A stretch of DNA of 64,000 nucleotides, taken from Bacteroidales bacterium (GTDB taxonomy: Bacteria; Bacteroidota; Bacteroidia; Bacteroidales; WCHB1-69). The DNA is taken from contig JAEEKX010000003.1 in assembly GCA_016288655.1 (NCBI GenBank), forward strand, positions 1 through 64,000, in the 5' to 3' direction. A program made the translations under genes and the position numbers. Shown here piece by piece: positions 16,384 to 25,044 of the stretch; position 1 is the stretch's first letter, and each line of letters opens with the position of its first letter. Below the pieces are notes generated by a model. That model ran no database searches and had not been told where the DNA came from. It saw only the letters and a program-made list of their open reading frames with translations.

Positions 16384-17709
16384 TTATTTGTTTTTAAGTT
16401 GTTTGTTTTTTCCGTCGAATTTGTAACCGAGGGTGGCAAAGAAGAGGATGTAGAGGTAACTGACGAAGAGCAGGAGGTAGCCCTGTTGGTTACCGATGGA
16501 TGGAATGTCGATCAACTTGCCGTATATCAGCGACATGACACCGCCGCCGGCGCAGGCCATGACCAGCAGTCCGCCGGCGATTTCGGTATGGCGGCCGAGG
16601 TCGTGGATGGAGAGTGGCCAGATGGCGGGCCACATGATGGCGTGGGCGAAACTGAGCATGATGACGCAGGCGATGGAGAGCCGCGCGGAGGTGGCGTAGA
16701 GTTCGTCGGGGGCGAGATTGGGCTGGAACATGTGTACCACCGACTTGGAGTAGATGGCGACCGCCGCGAGGATCATGGCGATGAAGAGGTGCGCGATCAG
16801 CGCTTGCCGCTGCGAGATCATCTTCGGGATGGTGACCAACCCTAAGAAGTAGCCGGCAATCAGGGCGAAGAGGGCGTACATCGGGAAGTTCTTGCATGCC
16901 TCGGTGGGGAAGCCCAAGTAGTCGCCGTAAGGGATGAGGTAGTCGATGGCGATGACCTCGGCACCGACGTAGAAAAAGATGGCGAAGACGCCGAGCCACA
17001 GGTACGGATAGGAAAAGATGGAGCGGTGGGCGTTGTCGCCGGCTTCGGTGCTCTGTTCGATGTGCGGCAGTTTGGCTAATTTGATGAAGATGACTAAAAG
17101 AATGAATACCGCGGTGATGATGATGTACGGAAGTATCACTTGATTAGAGAGATGCTGCAAGGTGGCCTCGCGCATGTGGTCGGGAATCAGGCCATTTTTT
17201 AGCATATCCAACTCATCTTGCATGCCAGAGAAAAGGGCCTTATAGAGGGTGTAAAACCCGATCACTCCTGCAAATTTGTTGCATACTCCCATGATGCTGA
17301 TGCGGCGGGCAGCCGTCTCAATCGGTCCCAAGATGGTGGCGTAGGGGTTGGAAGCCGCCTGCAGAATGGTCAAACCGGCACCCTGGACGAACAGCCCCGT
17401 GAGGAAAAGCCCGAACTGCCGTGTGATTGCGGCGGGTACGAAGGTGATTGCGCCGATGGCCATGATCAGCAGGCCAATCATCATGCCACCGCTATACCCG
17501 ACCTTCTTGATCAGAAAAGAGGATGGAATCGACATGAAAAAGTAGGAGATGTAGAAGGCAAAGGGGACGAAGGAGGCCTGGAATTTGGTCAACTCGCACG
17601 CCTCTTTGAGAAAAGGCATCAGAATACCATTGATCCAAGTGATATAGCCGAACACGAAAAACAACGTGCCGATGACGAACAAGCTGAATGCGTATCTGTT
17701 TTTCTGCAT
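16384..17709 (-). CDS. FucP-type sugar MFS transporter
   Basis: 441 residues with 12 predicted helices. The stretch FVFGYITWINGILMPFLKEACELTKFQASFVPFAFYISYFFMSIPSSFLIKKVGYSGGM is typical of FucP/GluP glucose-galactose and fucose:H+ symporters, including the early acidic residue after the first helix. It probably imports a monosaccharide with protons. A -7 box lies 20 bases upstream, and the gene leads a unit with ridA and the phosphoesterase gene. Confidence 0.88.
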   Translation of the reverse strand: MQKNRYAFSLFVIGTLFFVFGYITWINGILMPFLKEACELTKFQASFVPFAFYISYFFMSIPSSFLIKKVGYSGGMMIGLLIMAIGAITFVPAAITRQFGLFLTGLFVQGAGLTILQAASNPYATILGPIETAARRISIMGVCNKFAGVIGFYTLYKALFSGMQDELDMLKNGLIPDHMREATLQHLSNQVILPYIIITAVFILLVIFIKLAKLPHIEQSTEAGDNAHRSIFSYPYLWLGVFAIFFYVGAEVIAIDYLIPYGDYLGFPTEACKNFPMYALFALIAGYFLGLVTIPKMISQRQALIAHLFIAMILAAVAIYSKSVVHMFQPNLAPDELYATSARLSIACVIMLSFAHAIMWPAIWPLSIHDLGRHTEIAGGLLVMACAGGGVMSLIYGKLIDIPSIGNQQGYLLLFVSYLYILFFATLGYKFDGKNKQLKNK

Positions 17710-17728
17710 GTGATGGATATTTAGGCCG

Positions 17729-17736
17729 CAAAAATA
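17729..17736 (-). promoter_or_regulatory. -7 box of the FucP-type transporter operon
   Basis: TATTTTTG on the minus strand, followed by GCGG, 20 bases before the start codon. Confidence 0.7.
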
Positions 17737-17835
17737 CGAAATTCTTGCCGCAAATTAAACCTCTATTCTCCTTTTTTGTCAAAACCACATTCTTTTTCGG
17801 AAAAATAATTAATCAATAAAGTAAATATTAGAATT

Positions 17836-18432
17836 ATGAAAAAGTTTTTGGCATTTGGGATGATGTTCTCATTCTTGTTTTATGTTCAGGCACAGGTGGT
17901 TACGCAGCCGGCACAGAAGTCTGACAATATGAAGGCAGCACAGGCCGCCCCCTCTCCATCTAAATGCGAGACCAAGGATTGCCAGACCATGATGAAGTTG
18001 AAAAAAGAGTATTTCCAAAAGAATTTCACTCTGCAACCCGAACAAGAAAAAGATTTTTGGAATGCATTTGATGCTTACGCCAATACTGAATTTGACGCTT
18101 TTAAATCCCACCGCGAAGCTTTGGCCAAGGTCGGTATAGACCATCGCGTTCCCGCCGACAGCGTCCAGTACCTTTCCGACGATCAGATTCGCGCCCTCTA
18201 TTCCTCCCGTCTGGAACTCCGGAGCAAGTTGTTGAAAGCCGAAAACGAATTTTTCAAATCCATTAGTAAATGCTTGTCTGCAAAGCAGTTGAATGAATAT
18301 TACCAATTAGAGCAGAAGTTCAAACGTTCCGCGGCCAAACATCAGCACAAGCCCGGGTGTTGCGAAAAGGAAAAACCGATGCTCCCCAAAGAACCGCAAA
18401 CTAAGACGAAGGCCACTCCGGCCAATCGCTAG
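17836..18432 (+). CDS. Spy/CpxP-like periplasmic protein
   Basis: 198 residues with a signal peptide (KKFLAFGMMFSFLFYVQAQ). The mature part is helical and charged: MMKLKKEYFQKNFTLQPEQEKDFWNAFDAYANTEF, then LYSSRLELRSKLLKAENEFFKSISKCLSAKQLNEYYQLEQKF. The two LTPEQ-like pieces, LQPEQ and LSAKQ, match the LTXXQ motif of Spy/CpxP chaperones and heavy-metal sensors. The tail is basic with HQHKPGCCEKEK, which might bind metal. It is the only plus-strand gene in the region and its stop codon overlaps the aroB stop codon (CTAG). Confidence 0.72.
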   Translation: MKKFLAFGMMFSFLFYVQAQVVTQPAQKSDNMKAAQAAPSPSKCETKDCQTMMKLKKEYFQKNFTLQPEQEKDFWNAFDAYANTEFDAFKSHREALAKVGIDHRVPADSVQYLSDDQIRALYSSRLELRSKLLKAENEFFKSISKCLSAKQLNEYYQLEQKFKRSAAKHQHKPGCCEKEKPMLPKEPQTKTKATPANR

Positions 18433-19409
18433 CAGAGGATTGCTCCTGGAGCCGTAGGAATGATCCTCACATCGCCGATCGCGTGGATGACGATTAAGTT
18501 ACACCGCCCTTCGGCGATTTTTTTGTCTTGGGAAATGGCTTCCAAGAGCATTTTTTTGTCGATGTCGGCCGGAATCTCCGTGGGGAGATTGCACTGCTTT
18601 AATGTATTGACAATAAGATCAATGTCTTTGCAATGCCCATTTTTTGCAGCGCAGACGATCCCGATGGAAACGGCTTCTCCATGCGAAATTTTGGCACAGT
18701 GCTCCAGGGCGTGCGCAAAGGTGTGACCGAGGTTCAACAGCCGCCGAAGCCCCTGTTCCTGTTCATCTTCCTTCACAATCCGCTCTTTCACGGCTCTTGA
18801 CTCTGTAATAAAATGGCATAGTTGAGCCATTTTTGCTTCTGTACAGAAAATAGTATCCAATTCATTCTCAGCGAAAAAAGATCCGCTTTCCCCAAAATTC
18901 TGGCCACTGATAATGAAGGTCTTGAGCATTTCGGCAACTCCATTTCTGAACTCTTTCGGGGGTAGGGTACGGAGCAAATTCGGACAGGTGAGCACAAATT
19001 CTGGCTGGCGGATAGTGCCAATCATATTCTTGAAATTCAGCACGTTGACACCGTTTTTTCCACCGATGGCAGCATCCACCATAGCCAACAGCGTTGTCGG
19101 GATGAAGCCAAATGGCACGCCGCGCTTGTAGATGGCAGCGACGAAGCCGCAGAGGTCGGTGGTGATACCGCCGCCGATGCCGAGCAGGAGGGTGTCTCGG
19201 TCGGCATGGAGGTGCAGCAGTTGATGGACGATCTCTTCGGCAGTGGCCAGTGTCTTCCGCTCTTCGGTCGCCTCGATGACGATTTTCTCAAAGGGAAACA
19301 GCGTACCGTGAAGCCGATCGACCTTTTCGTCGATGATGGCGACAACGCGGCGTGTTCCGATGAGCCGACGAAGTTCGTGGGTGATCTCTGATGGGGTAAA
19401 CGTCTTCAT
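18429..19409 (-). CDS. aroB: 3-dehydroquinate synthase
   Basis: 326 residues from ATG at 19409, two bases after the uvrC stop codon; a TTG two codons upstream is a weaker choice. The NAD-binding stretch GIGGGITTDLCGFVAAIYKRGVPFGFIPTTLLAMVDAAIGGKNGVN, and the metal ligands in NLGHTFAHALEH and KISHGEAVSIG, identify AroB, second enzyme of the shikimate pathway. It is at the short end of the family range. It closes the porW-to-aroB run and converges on the Spy-like gene with a 4-base overlap. Confidence 0.92.
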   Translation of the reverse strand: MKTFTPSEITHELRRLIGTRRVVAIIDEKVDRLHGTLFPFEKIVIEATEERKTLATAEEIVHQLLHLHADRDTLLLGIGGGITTDLCGFVAAIYKRGVPFGFIPTTLLAMVDAAIGGKNGVNVLNFKNMIGTIRQPEFVLTCPNLLRTLPPKEFRNGVAEMLKTFIISGQNFGESGSFFAENELDTIFCTEAKMAQLCHFITESRAVKERIVKEDEQEQGLRRLLNLGHTFAHALEHCAKISHGEAVSIGIVCAAKNGHCKDIDLIVNTLKQCNLPTEIPADIDKKMLLEAISQDKKIAEGRCNLIVIHAIGDVRIIPTAPGAILC

Positions 19410-19411
19410 AA

Positions 19412-21217
19412 TCAACGGTTTTCGTCGAGTTGGGGCTGTGGGGCAAGGGCCTCCTTGACAGCTTTGGCCTTGGCGGGTCCGATCACGGCGGCGATTTCGG
19501 CTTCCGAGGCCTCTCCGATGCGCTTGACGCTTTTGAACTTTTGCAACAACTTTGTCTTCAATACCTTGCCAATTCCAGGGATGTGGTCAAGTTGCGATTC
19601 AATGCTCTTCTTGGCGCGGCGTTTGCGGTGGTGCGCGATGCCGAAGTCGTGGACGGCGTCGCGGATGCGCTGGAGCAGTTTCTGCGCTTCCGACTTCTTG
19701 TCGATATATAACGGCAGACTGTCGCCGATGCGGTAGATGTCTTCCAACCGCTCGGCGATGCCGATGAGGTAGATTTTATCGACAAGGTCCAGTTTCTGCA
19801 GACTGCGGTAGGCGGCGTTGAGTTGTCCTTTGCCGCCATCGACGACGATGAGGTCGGGGAGGGGTTTCTCCTCGGCGAGCAGTCGGGAGTAGCGGCGGGT
19901 GATGACCTCTTCCATGGTGGCGAAGTCGTCGGCGCCGACGACGGTCTTGACCAAGTAGTGGCGGTACTCCTTCTTGGCGGGCTTGCCGTTGATGAAGCAG
20001 ACCATCGCCGAGACGGGTTCGCAGCCCTGTGTGTTGGAGTTGTCGAAGCATTCGATGTGGTTGGGCAGGCGGTCCATGCCCAGGTCTTTTTGAAGTTGGG
20101 CGAGCACGCGGCTGCTGCGGCGGTTGGGGTCGATGAGGTCGCGGCGTTTGTTCTTTTCTGCCATGAAGGTGAGCGCGTTGCGGAGCGACAAGTCGAGCAG
20201 TTTCTTCTTGTCACCGCGTTGCGGAACGATGACGTTCACGCCTTCGATATCGGTCTCCGGAGTGAACGGGAGCAGGATGGTGGGGCAGAAGTCGCCGAAG
20301 CGTTCTCTGATTTCCACCATACCCAAGAGAAGAAGGTCCTCTTGGGTTTTGTCGAGTTTGTGGGCGATTTCGAGTGTATAGGATTGAACGACAGCACCTT
20401 CCATCACGCGCATGAAGTTGACGTAGGCGCTCTGTTCGTCCTCCACGATGGAGAAGACGTCGAGTTGGGTGATTTCGGGGTTGACGACGACGGACTTGCC
20501 GTGGAATTGGGTGAGGATGTCGAGTTTGAGTTTGATCTGGTGGGCTTTCTCAAACTCCCAGCGTTCGGCGCAGGCGTTCATCTCGTCGCGCATCTGTCGG
20601 ATAATCGTGTTGCTGTTTCCTTTGAAAATTTCTATAATCTTGTGGATATCAGATAGATATTCTTCTTTGGAGATTAATCCGCTGCACGGTCCGGGGCATT
20701 TTCCGAGTTGGTATTGAAGGCAGGGGCGGCTGTTTTTGTGAAGGATTTTGCAGGTGCGTACGGGGAAGATCTCGCGGACGGTCTGGAGCAAAGTGTTCAT
20801 GTACTTGACCGAGGCGTAGGGGCCGAAGACCTCCTGACGTTTGCGGTCGGGGGTGCGGGTGGCAAAGACACGGGGAAAATCCTCCTTGGTGACGGCAATC
20901 CAGGGGTAGGTTTTGTCGTCTTTTAATAATATATTGTATTTGGGTTTGTACTCCTTGATGAGCGTATTCTCAAGCAGGAGGGCTTCCCACTCGGTATCGA
21001 CGATGGTGGTCTGGATGTCGCGAATTTTGGTGACGAGCATCCGGACTTTGGGGGAATCATGTTTTTTGTTGAAGTAGGAGGAGACGCGGCGTTTGAGGTT
21101 CTTGGCCTTGCCGACGTAGATGACCTTCCCGTTTTCGTCGAGGTATCGATAGACTCCGGGTTTGGTGGAAAGGGCGGAGAGGATGAGTTTGATCTTACGC
21201 TGTAGTTCCGCTTCCAT
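19412..21217 (-). CDS. uvrC: UvrABC system protein C
   Basis: About 601 residues from MEAELQRKIK; an ATG nine codons upstream (21244) would lengthen the overlap with the preceding gene. The GIY-YIG nuclease domain is at the N-terminus (KPGVYRYLDENGKVIYVGKAKNL), the UVR helix pair near NTIIRQMRDEMNACAERWEFEKAHQIK, then the RNase H-like nuclease (ECFDNSNTQG, VVDGGKGQ) and the final helix-hairpin-helix pair (LDHIPGIGKVLKTKLL). It makes both incisions in nucleotide excision repair. Confidence 0.96.
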   Translation of the reverse strand: MEAELQRKIKLILSALSTKPGVYRYLDENGKVIYVGKAKNLKRRVSSYFNKKHDSPKVRMLVTKIRDIQTTIVDTEWEALLLENTLIKEYKPKYNILLKDDKTYPWIAVTKEDFPRVFATRTPDRKRQEVFGPYASVKYMNTLLQTVREIFPVRTCKILHKNSRPCLQYQLGKCPGPCSGLISKEEYLSDIHKIIEIFKGNSNTIIRQMRDEMNACAERWEFEKAHQIKLKLDILTQFHGKSVVVNPEITQLDVFSIVEDEQSAYVNFMRVMEGAVVQSYTLEIAHKLDKTQEDLLLLGMVEIRERFGDFCPTILLPFTPETDIEGVNVIVPQRGDKKKLLDLSLRNALTFMAEKNKRRDLIDPNRRSSRVLAQLQKDLGMDRLPNHIECFDNSNTQGCEPVSAMVCFINGKPAKKEYRHYLVKTVVGADDFATMEEVITRRYSRLLAEEKPLPDLIVVDGGKGQLNAAYRSLQKLDLVDKIYLIGIAERLEDIYRIGDSLPLYIDKKSEAQKLLQRIRDAVHDFGIAHHRKRRAKKSIESQLDHIPGIGKVLKTKLLQKFKSVKRIGEASEAEIAAVIGPAKAKAVKEALAPQPQLDENR

Positions 21218-21647
21218 TGTCGGTGTTTTGCTTTTCGGCGGCATCCTTGGCGGCCTGCACGCGGGCGTTCTCCCGCTTCATAATGAACACTTCGCAGACA
21301 GCGAATAGGAAGTAAATGACGATGAAGGCGATGGCGAAGCGCCAGCGGTCGGGTTTGTTGACGAAGAAGTATATGAGCAGAAAGAGCAGGCATGACATGA
21401 ACTTGATGCCGCGGGAGAGCATGTAGCCGGAGACGAACTTGCGGGAGTCGCGTTGGGCTTGGTCGCGGAGGACGATGTAGAGGGTGAAAAGGGTAATGAA
21501 GAAGAAAAAGAGGATGATGAAGGGCATGGCCGGGGTGGTGTAGGCGGGCCATACGGCCTGGAGCACCACCGACAGGATGGCGACGATGATGGAAAACGCC
21601 AGAAGTTGGATGACGTACTTGGGGACTTTGTAGTTGACTCTTTTCAT
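21195..21647 (-). CDS. Four-helix membrane protein of the bactofilin-atpZ cluster
   Basis: 150 residues with four hydrophobic segments (about 13-33, 41-62, 81-97, 101-120) and a charged soluble tail (MKRENARVQAAKDAAEKQ). Its size and position directly after atpZ resemble the unnamed membrane gene found beside atpZ/atpI and before atpB in many Bacteroidota, so an ATP-synthase-assembly role is possible, but there is no motif that proves it. Here uvrC, not atpB, follows, overlapping by about 23 bases. Confidence 0.65.
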   Translation of the reverse strand: MKRVNYKVPKYVIQLLAFSIIVAILSVVLQAVWPAYTTPAMPFIILFFFFITLFTLYIVLRDQAQRDSRKFVSGYMLSRGIKFMSCLLFLLIYFFVNKPDRWRFAIAFIVIYFLFAVCEVFIMKRENARVQAAKDAAEKQNTDNGSGTTA

Positions 21648-21649
21648 CG

Positions 21650-21865
21650 TTATTCGTCCTTTTTTTTCTGTGAAAGCTTATGCACCATGACGTACATGGC
21701 GAGGGCGATGGAAAGCAGGGCGCACACAATGGTAAAAAGGGGCGAGAGGTTGAGCCATTGGTCCAACTTCACGCCGCCGTATGTACCTAATGCGATGATG
21801 GCTCCCATTTGGAAGGCCATGCCGGAATAGGCGGCTCCGGCGTCCCATCGTTTGCGGTTGCGCAT
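21650..21865 (-). CDS. AtpZ/AtpI family protein
   Basis: 71 residues with two membrane helices: YSGMAFQMGAIIALGTYGGVKLDQW and LFTIVCALLSIALAMYVMVHKL, ending in a lysine-rich tail. The G-x-x-L-D-x-W spacing between the helices is the AtpZ/AtpI pattern. These proteins help F-type ATP synthase assembly or Mg2+ supply. The start codon overlaps the bactofilin stop codon by one base (TAATG). No ATP synthase subunit genes are nearby. Confidence 0.82.
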   Translation of the reverse strand: MRNRKRWDAGAAYSGMAFQMGAIIALGTYGGVKLDQWLNLSPLFTIVCALLSIALAMYVMVHKLSQKKKDE

Positions 21866-22278
21866 TAGTTGTTCTTCGCGGGCTGCTGCTGGGGAGCGGG
21901 GCTGGGCTGGGGCATGCCGCCGCGGTTGTTCTGGATCTTGCAGTTGCCGACGAAGGTGGCGCCGGGCTCGATGGCCAGTTTGCAGGAGGCGATGTCGCCG
22001 GCGAGGACGGCGGTGGAACGCAGCGAGATGATGTCGGCAGCGTTGATGTTGGCCTTCACCTGACCTTCGATGTCGATGCTGTTGCAGTTGATGTCACCTT
22101 CGACGACGCCGGTCTTGCCGATGATGATTTTGGACTTGCAGTTGATGTTGCCTTTGATTCTACCGTCGATGCGGCAGTCGGTGGTGGCATCGATGTTGCC
22201 CACGAGGTTGGTCCCATTGGCGATGGTGTTCACGCTTGCGCCGGAGATGGCACCTGTCATTTCTTCAGGTCTATTCAT
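21865..22278 (-). CDS. Bactofilin family cytoskeletal protein
   Basis: 137 residues. The core is a right-handed beta helix of short G-x-I/V repeats: TNLVGNIDATTDCRIDGRIKGNINCKSKIIIGKTGVVEGDINCNSIDIEGQVKANINAADIISLRSTAVLAGDI. Disordered proline- and glutamine-rich ends flank it, as usual. Bactofilins polymerise without nucleotides on the inner membrane and guide cell shape or wall enzymes. It follows the porW-like gene by 11 bases. Confidence 0.93.
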   Translation of the reverse strand: MNRPEEMTGAISGASVNTIANGTNLVGNIDATTDCRIDGRIKGNINCKSKIIIGKTGVVEGDINCNSIDIEGQVKANINAADIISLRSTAVLAGDIASCKLAIEPGATFVGNCKIQNNRGGMPQPSPAPQQQPAKNN

Positions 22279-22289
22279 GTTGGTTGGTT

Positions 22290-24968
22290 TTATTGATTGA
22301 AATAATTCTTTTTGAAAAAGTTGTCGTATAAAGGTCTGTCATCCTTCTGTTTGTAGAAGGTGCTGTAGTTGGATGCCCCCATGGCGTAGGGGGTGATGTT
22401 CTTGGCCAGGATGTCGGCGCGGAACTTGTCGTTCTGGCAGATGGCGTTGTAGTAGTCGATGGCGGCCTCGGCATTGCGGAAACGGGCGATGGTGACCATC
22501 TGTTCGTCCTGGTTGATATAGAAACTGTTGATGCTGAGTTTTTGCAGACTGTAAAATTCGCGGTTGAAGTCGGAGACGGTGACTTTGAAGTCCATCACCT
22601 TGATTTTGTGTACGTTGACAATCAAGGTGACGTAGTGCCACTCGTTGGGGTCGAAGGTGAAGGGGCCGTCTGCCTCGTTGGTGGGGGCGGGTGTTTCGCT
22701 GGCCGTGGGGGTGGTGACGGCGACGGGAGCGGGACTGAGCCCTTCGAGGAGGATGCGGGCGAGCTCGGCCACGGGTAGGTCGCCGTAGTCGGCGAGGACA
22801 CCTTCGAGGGCGGTACGGTAGTTGGCTTCGCTCTGCGTCTGCCCCACGGCGACGGCACGCAGATAGGCGAACTGGCTGCGGAGGGTCCTGTCGGAGCAGT
22901 TGGGGATGGAGGCGTCAGCCGAGGCGATGACCTTCTGCCACTGCTTGGCATTGTAATCCTGGTAGGTGGTCTCGTAGGTGGCTTCTATCTCTTTCAGTTT
23001 GGCGGCCACCTGCTTGTAATAGTCGGGCTCGCGGATGAGGCGGGCGATGTCGGTGTCGGCGTATTTGGTGAGTATGATCTCTTTCGGTCGGTTGGCGCGG
23101 GCGTCGTTCATCTTGGTGTAGTTGAGGTAGAGGAGGTAGAGCACGCCGGGAGCGAGGGTGTGGTCCGGGAATCTGGAATAGAGTTTCTCAAGGGTTTCGC
23201 AACCGCGTTTCTGATCGTTCAACAGGTCAAGGTAGATGATGGATGCTTGGTACAACGCATTGGCTATCATCGCATTGGATGTGTCGATGGCACCTGGGGT
23301 GAGCGGAAGGTCCTGGGTGTAGTAGCGCTCCTTTTCGGGGTCGGTCTCGCGTTTGATAATGGGGTTGCCGTCTTCGTCGTACTCGGTGGTGTCGGATTGG
23401 GCGTTGGGGTTGTTCATGTTGGCGAGGTCATCGAACGAGAGCTGCTGCTTGTTGCTGATGCGCCAGTTGTCCTCCAGTTTGCGGTTGCCCCATTTGCGCA
23501 GGAATTCGGTCTTGCCGGCGGCCATCAAGGTGGAGTTGTAGAAGTACCACTTGCCGGAACTTCCGCTGTTGTTGAGTTGGTTGTTGTAGTTGGCGTAGCC
23601 GAGGGCGCTCTGCAAGGCGAGTTCCTTGTCGCGTTCCTCCTTCTCTTTGCGGGCCTTCTCCTGCTTGTAGGCAGCGATCTTGCCCTTCACCCAGCGGTCG
23701 CGTTCGCTCTCGCTCATCTTGGCGATGCGTTGCAGACTATCCTGTACTACAACGAGTTGCAGATTATCTACCAGTTCGGTGAGCACCTGTGACTTGCGCT
23801 GGATTTCGGCGTAATTGGGGTAATTCTTCGGCATGGAGACGGTGGCGGTGTCGTAGTAGGCCTTGGCCTGCGGGTACTGTTCGGCGTCGAAGTAGAGGTC
23901 GGCGAGACGCAGGGAGGAGTGGGTGCGTTGGAAGTCGTTGTTTTCGTAAGAGGCGACGGAGAGCGCGAGGTTCTTCATCCAGCCGGTGGTGTCCTCGTCG
24001 ATGCGGTCGATTTCCGACAGCGCATAATAGATCTGGTCGCGGTAGTCGTGGTTCTTCTCCTCCTCAAGCATCTTGTTGAGTTCCTTGATGATCTGTCCGC
24101 GCTTGGCGGGACTGCCGTCGTAGTTGGAGGCCAAGTGCATGCGCGCGTTGAACTCCATGTTGTAGTCGGGACTGTGCTGGGCGACCCAGAGGAAGTAGTC
24201 GTGGGCGGCGGCGGGTTGCTCGAGTTTCTCGTACAACTGTCCGAGGATGAAGTACATGCGGGTTTTGAAAGTCTTGGATGGCTTGTTCTTGAGGGCGTCG
24301 GTGATGTAGTCGATGGCCACTTCAGGATCGCCGGTGGGGGAGGTGAGTTCCAATTCGGCGCCGGCGGCGGCATACTGCAGGTTGAGTTTCTTCGACTTCT
24401 TCGGCTGGACGTAGTATTTGGTTTCGTTGATGAGGTCTTCCGCCTGCCCGTAGTATCCTTGGCGGATGGCGCAACGCACGTTCCAAATCATGGCCTCCTC
24501 CACGCTGTTGCTGTTCTTGTGGGTGGTCATGATGTAGTTGAAGATGCGCTTCGCCTGGTTGTAATCCTGTTTGTAAAAATAGGCCTTGCCCATCATCAGG
24601 TAGGCCTCGTCGATGTTCTTCACATACTCTTTTCCTTTAAAGAACATGGAGTGCTTGTAGATGCACTTCGAGGACTTCTCAATGACGCGGTCCATGGAGG
24701 GATAGATGCTGGAAAGATTCTCTTTCGGAGGATAGCAGTAGATTGGCAGGGTGGTGATGTAGTTGTCCTGGCAGATCTTGGCATGTTCTTCTTCTCCGGT
24801 TTTCAGGGCTTCCTTGCCATTGAAGTTCACGTTGAAGCGCGAGGTCATGTTGTGATAGCCCCGGTTGATCGGCGTGTTTTTCCGCGTGGAGCAGGATACA
24901 CAGATAAAAGCAAGCAGTGCGAGCACCACGAGGCGGGGGAGAATATGATGTAAGTTCCTAATTTTCAA
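22290..24968 (-). CDS. porW: PorW/SprE-like type IX secretion lipoprotein with TPR repeats
   Basis: 892 residues. A lipoprotein signal ends with VSC (Cys26). It is followed by the family opening STRKNTPINRGYHNMTSRFNVNFNGKEALKTGE and a series of TPR helices (EAYLMMGKAYFYKQDYNQAKRIFNYIM, ILGQLYEKLEQPAAAHDYFLWVAQ and others to about residue 700). The C-terminal part repeats a VTDFNREFYSLQKLSI-like domain. Length and opening match the PorW/SprE family needed for type IX secretion and gliding. This fits the type IX sorting domain at the left end of the window. It heads the minus-strand run to aroB. Confidence 0.85.
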   Translation of the reverse strand: MKIRNLHHILPRLVVLALLAFICVSCSTRKNTPINRGYHNMTSRFNVNFNGKEALKTGEEEHAKICQDNYITTLPIYCYPPKENLSSIYPSMDRVIEKSSKCIYKHSMFFKGKEYVKNIDEAYLMMGKAYFYKQDYNQAKRIFNYIMTTHKNSNSVEEAMIWNVRCAIRQGYYGQAEDLINETKYYVQPKKSKKLNLQYAAAGAELELTSPTGDPEVAIDYITDALKNKPSKTFKTRMYFILGQLYEKLEQPAAAHDYFLWVAQHSPDYNMEFNARMHLASNYDGSPAKRGQIIKELNKMLEEEKNHDYRDQIYYALSEIDRIDEDTTGWMKNLALSVASYENNDFQRTHSSLRLADLYFDAEQYPQAKAYYDTATVSMPKNYPNYAEIQRKSQVLTELVDNLQLVVVQDSLQRIAKMSESERDRWVKGKIAAYKQEKARKEKEERDKELALQSALGYANYNNQLNNSGSSGKWYFYNSTLMAAGKTEFLRKWGNRKLEDNWRISNKQQLSFDDLANMNNPNAQSDTTEYDEDGNPIIKRETDPEKERYYTQDLPLTPGAIDTSNAMIANALYQASIIYLDLLNDQKRGCETLEKLYSRFPDHTLAPGVLYLLYLNYTKMNDARANRPKEIILTKYADTDIARLIREPDYYKQVAAKLKEIEATYETTYQDYNAKQWQKVIASADASIPNCSDRTLRSQFAYLRAVAVGQTQSEANYRTALEGVLADYGDLPVAELARILLEGLSPAPVAVTTPTASETPAPTNEADGPFTFDPNEWHYVTLIVNVHKIKVMDFKVTVSDFNREFYSLQKLSINSFYINQDEQMVTIARFRNAEAAIDYYNAICQNDKFRADILAKNITPYAMGASNYSTFYKQKDDRPLYDNFFKKNYFNQ

Positions 24969-24997
24969 TGTATAATTACTTTTATCTTATAAAGGCG

Positions 24998-25005
24998 CAA
25001 AAATA
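24998..25005 (-). promoter_or_regulatory. -7 box of the porW-to-aroB run
   Basis: TATTTTTG on the minus strand, 30 bases before the porW-like start codon. Confidence 0.75.
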
Positions 25006-25044
25006 ACGTTTTTTATTTAATAATATTTTATTGTTGATAACTTT

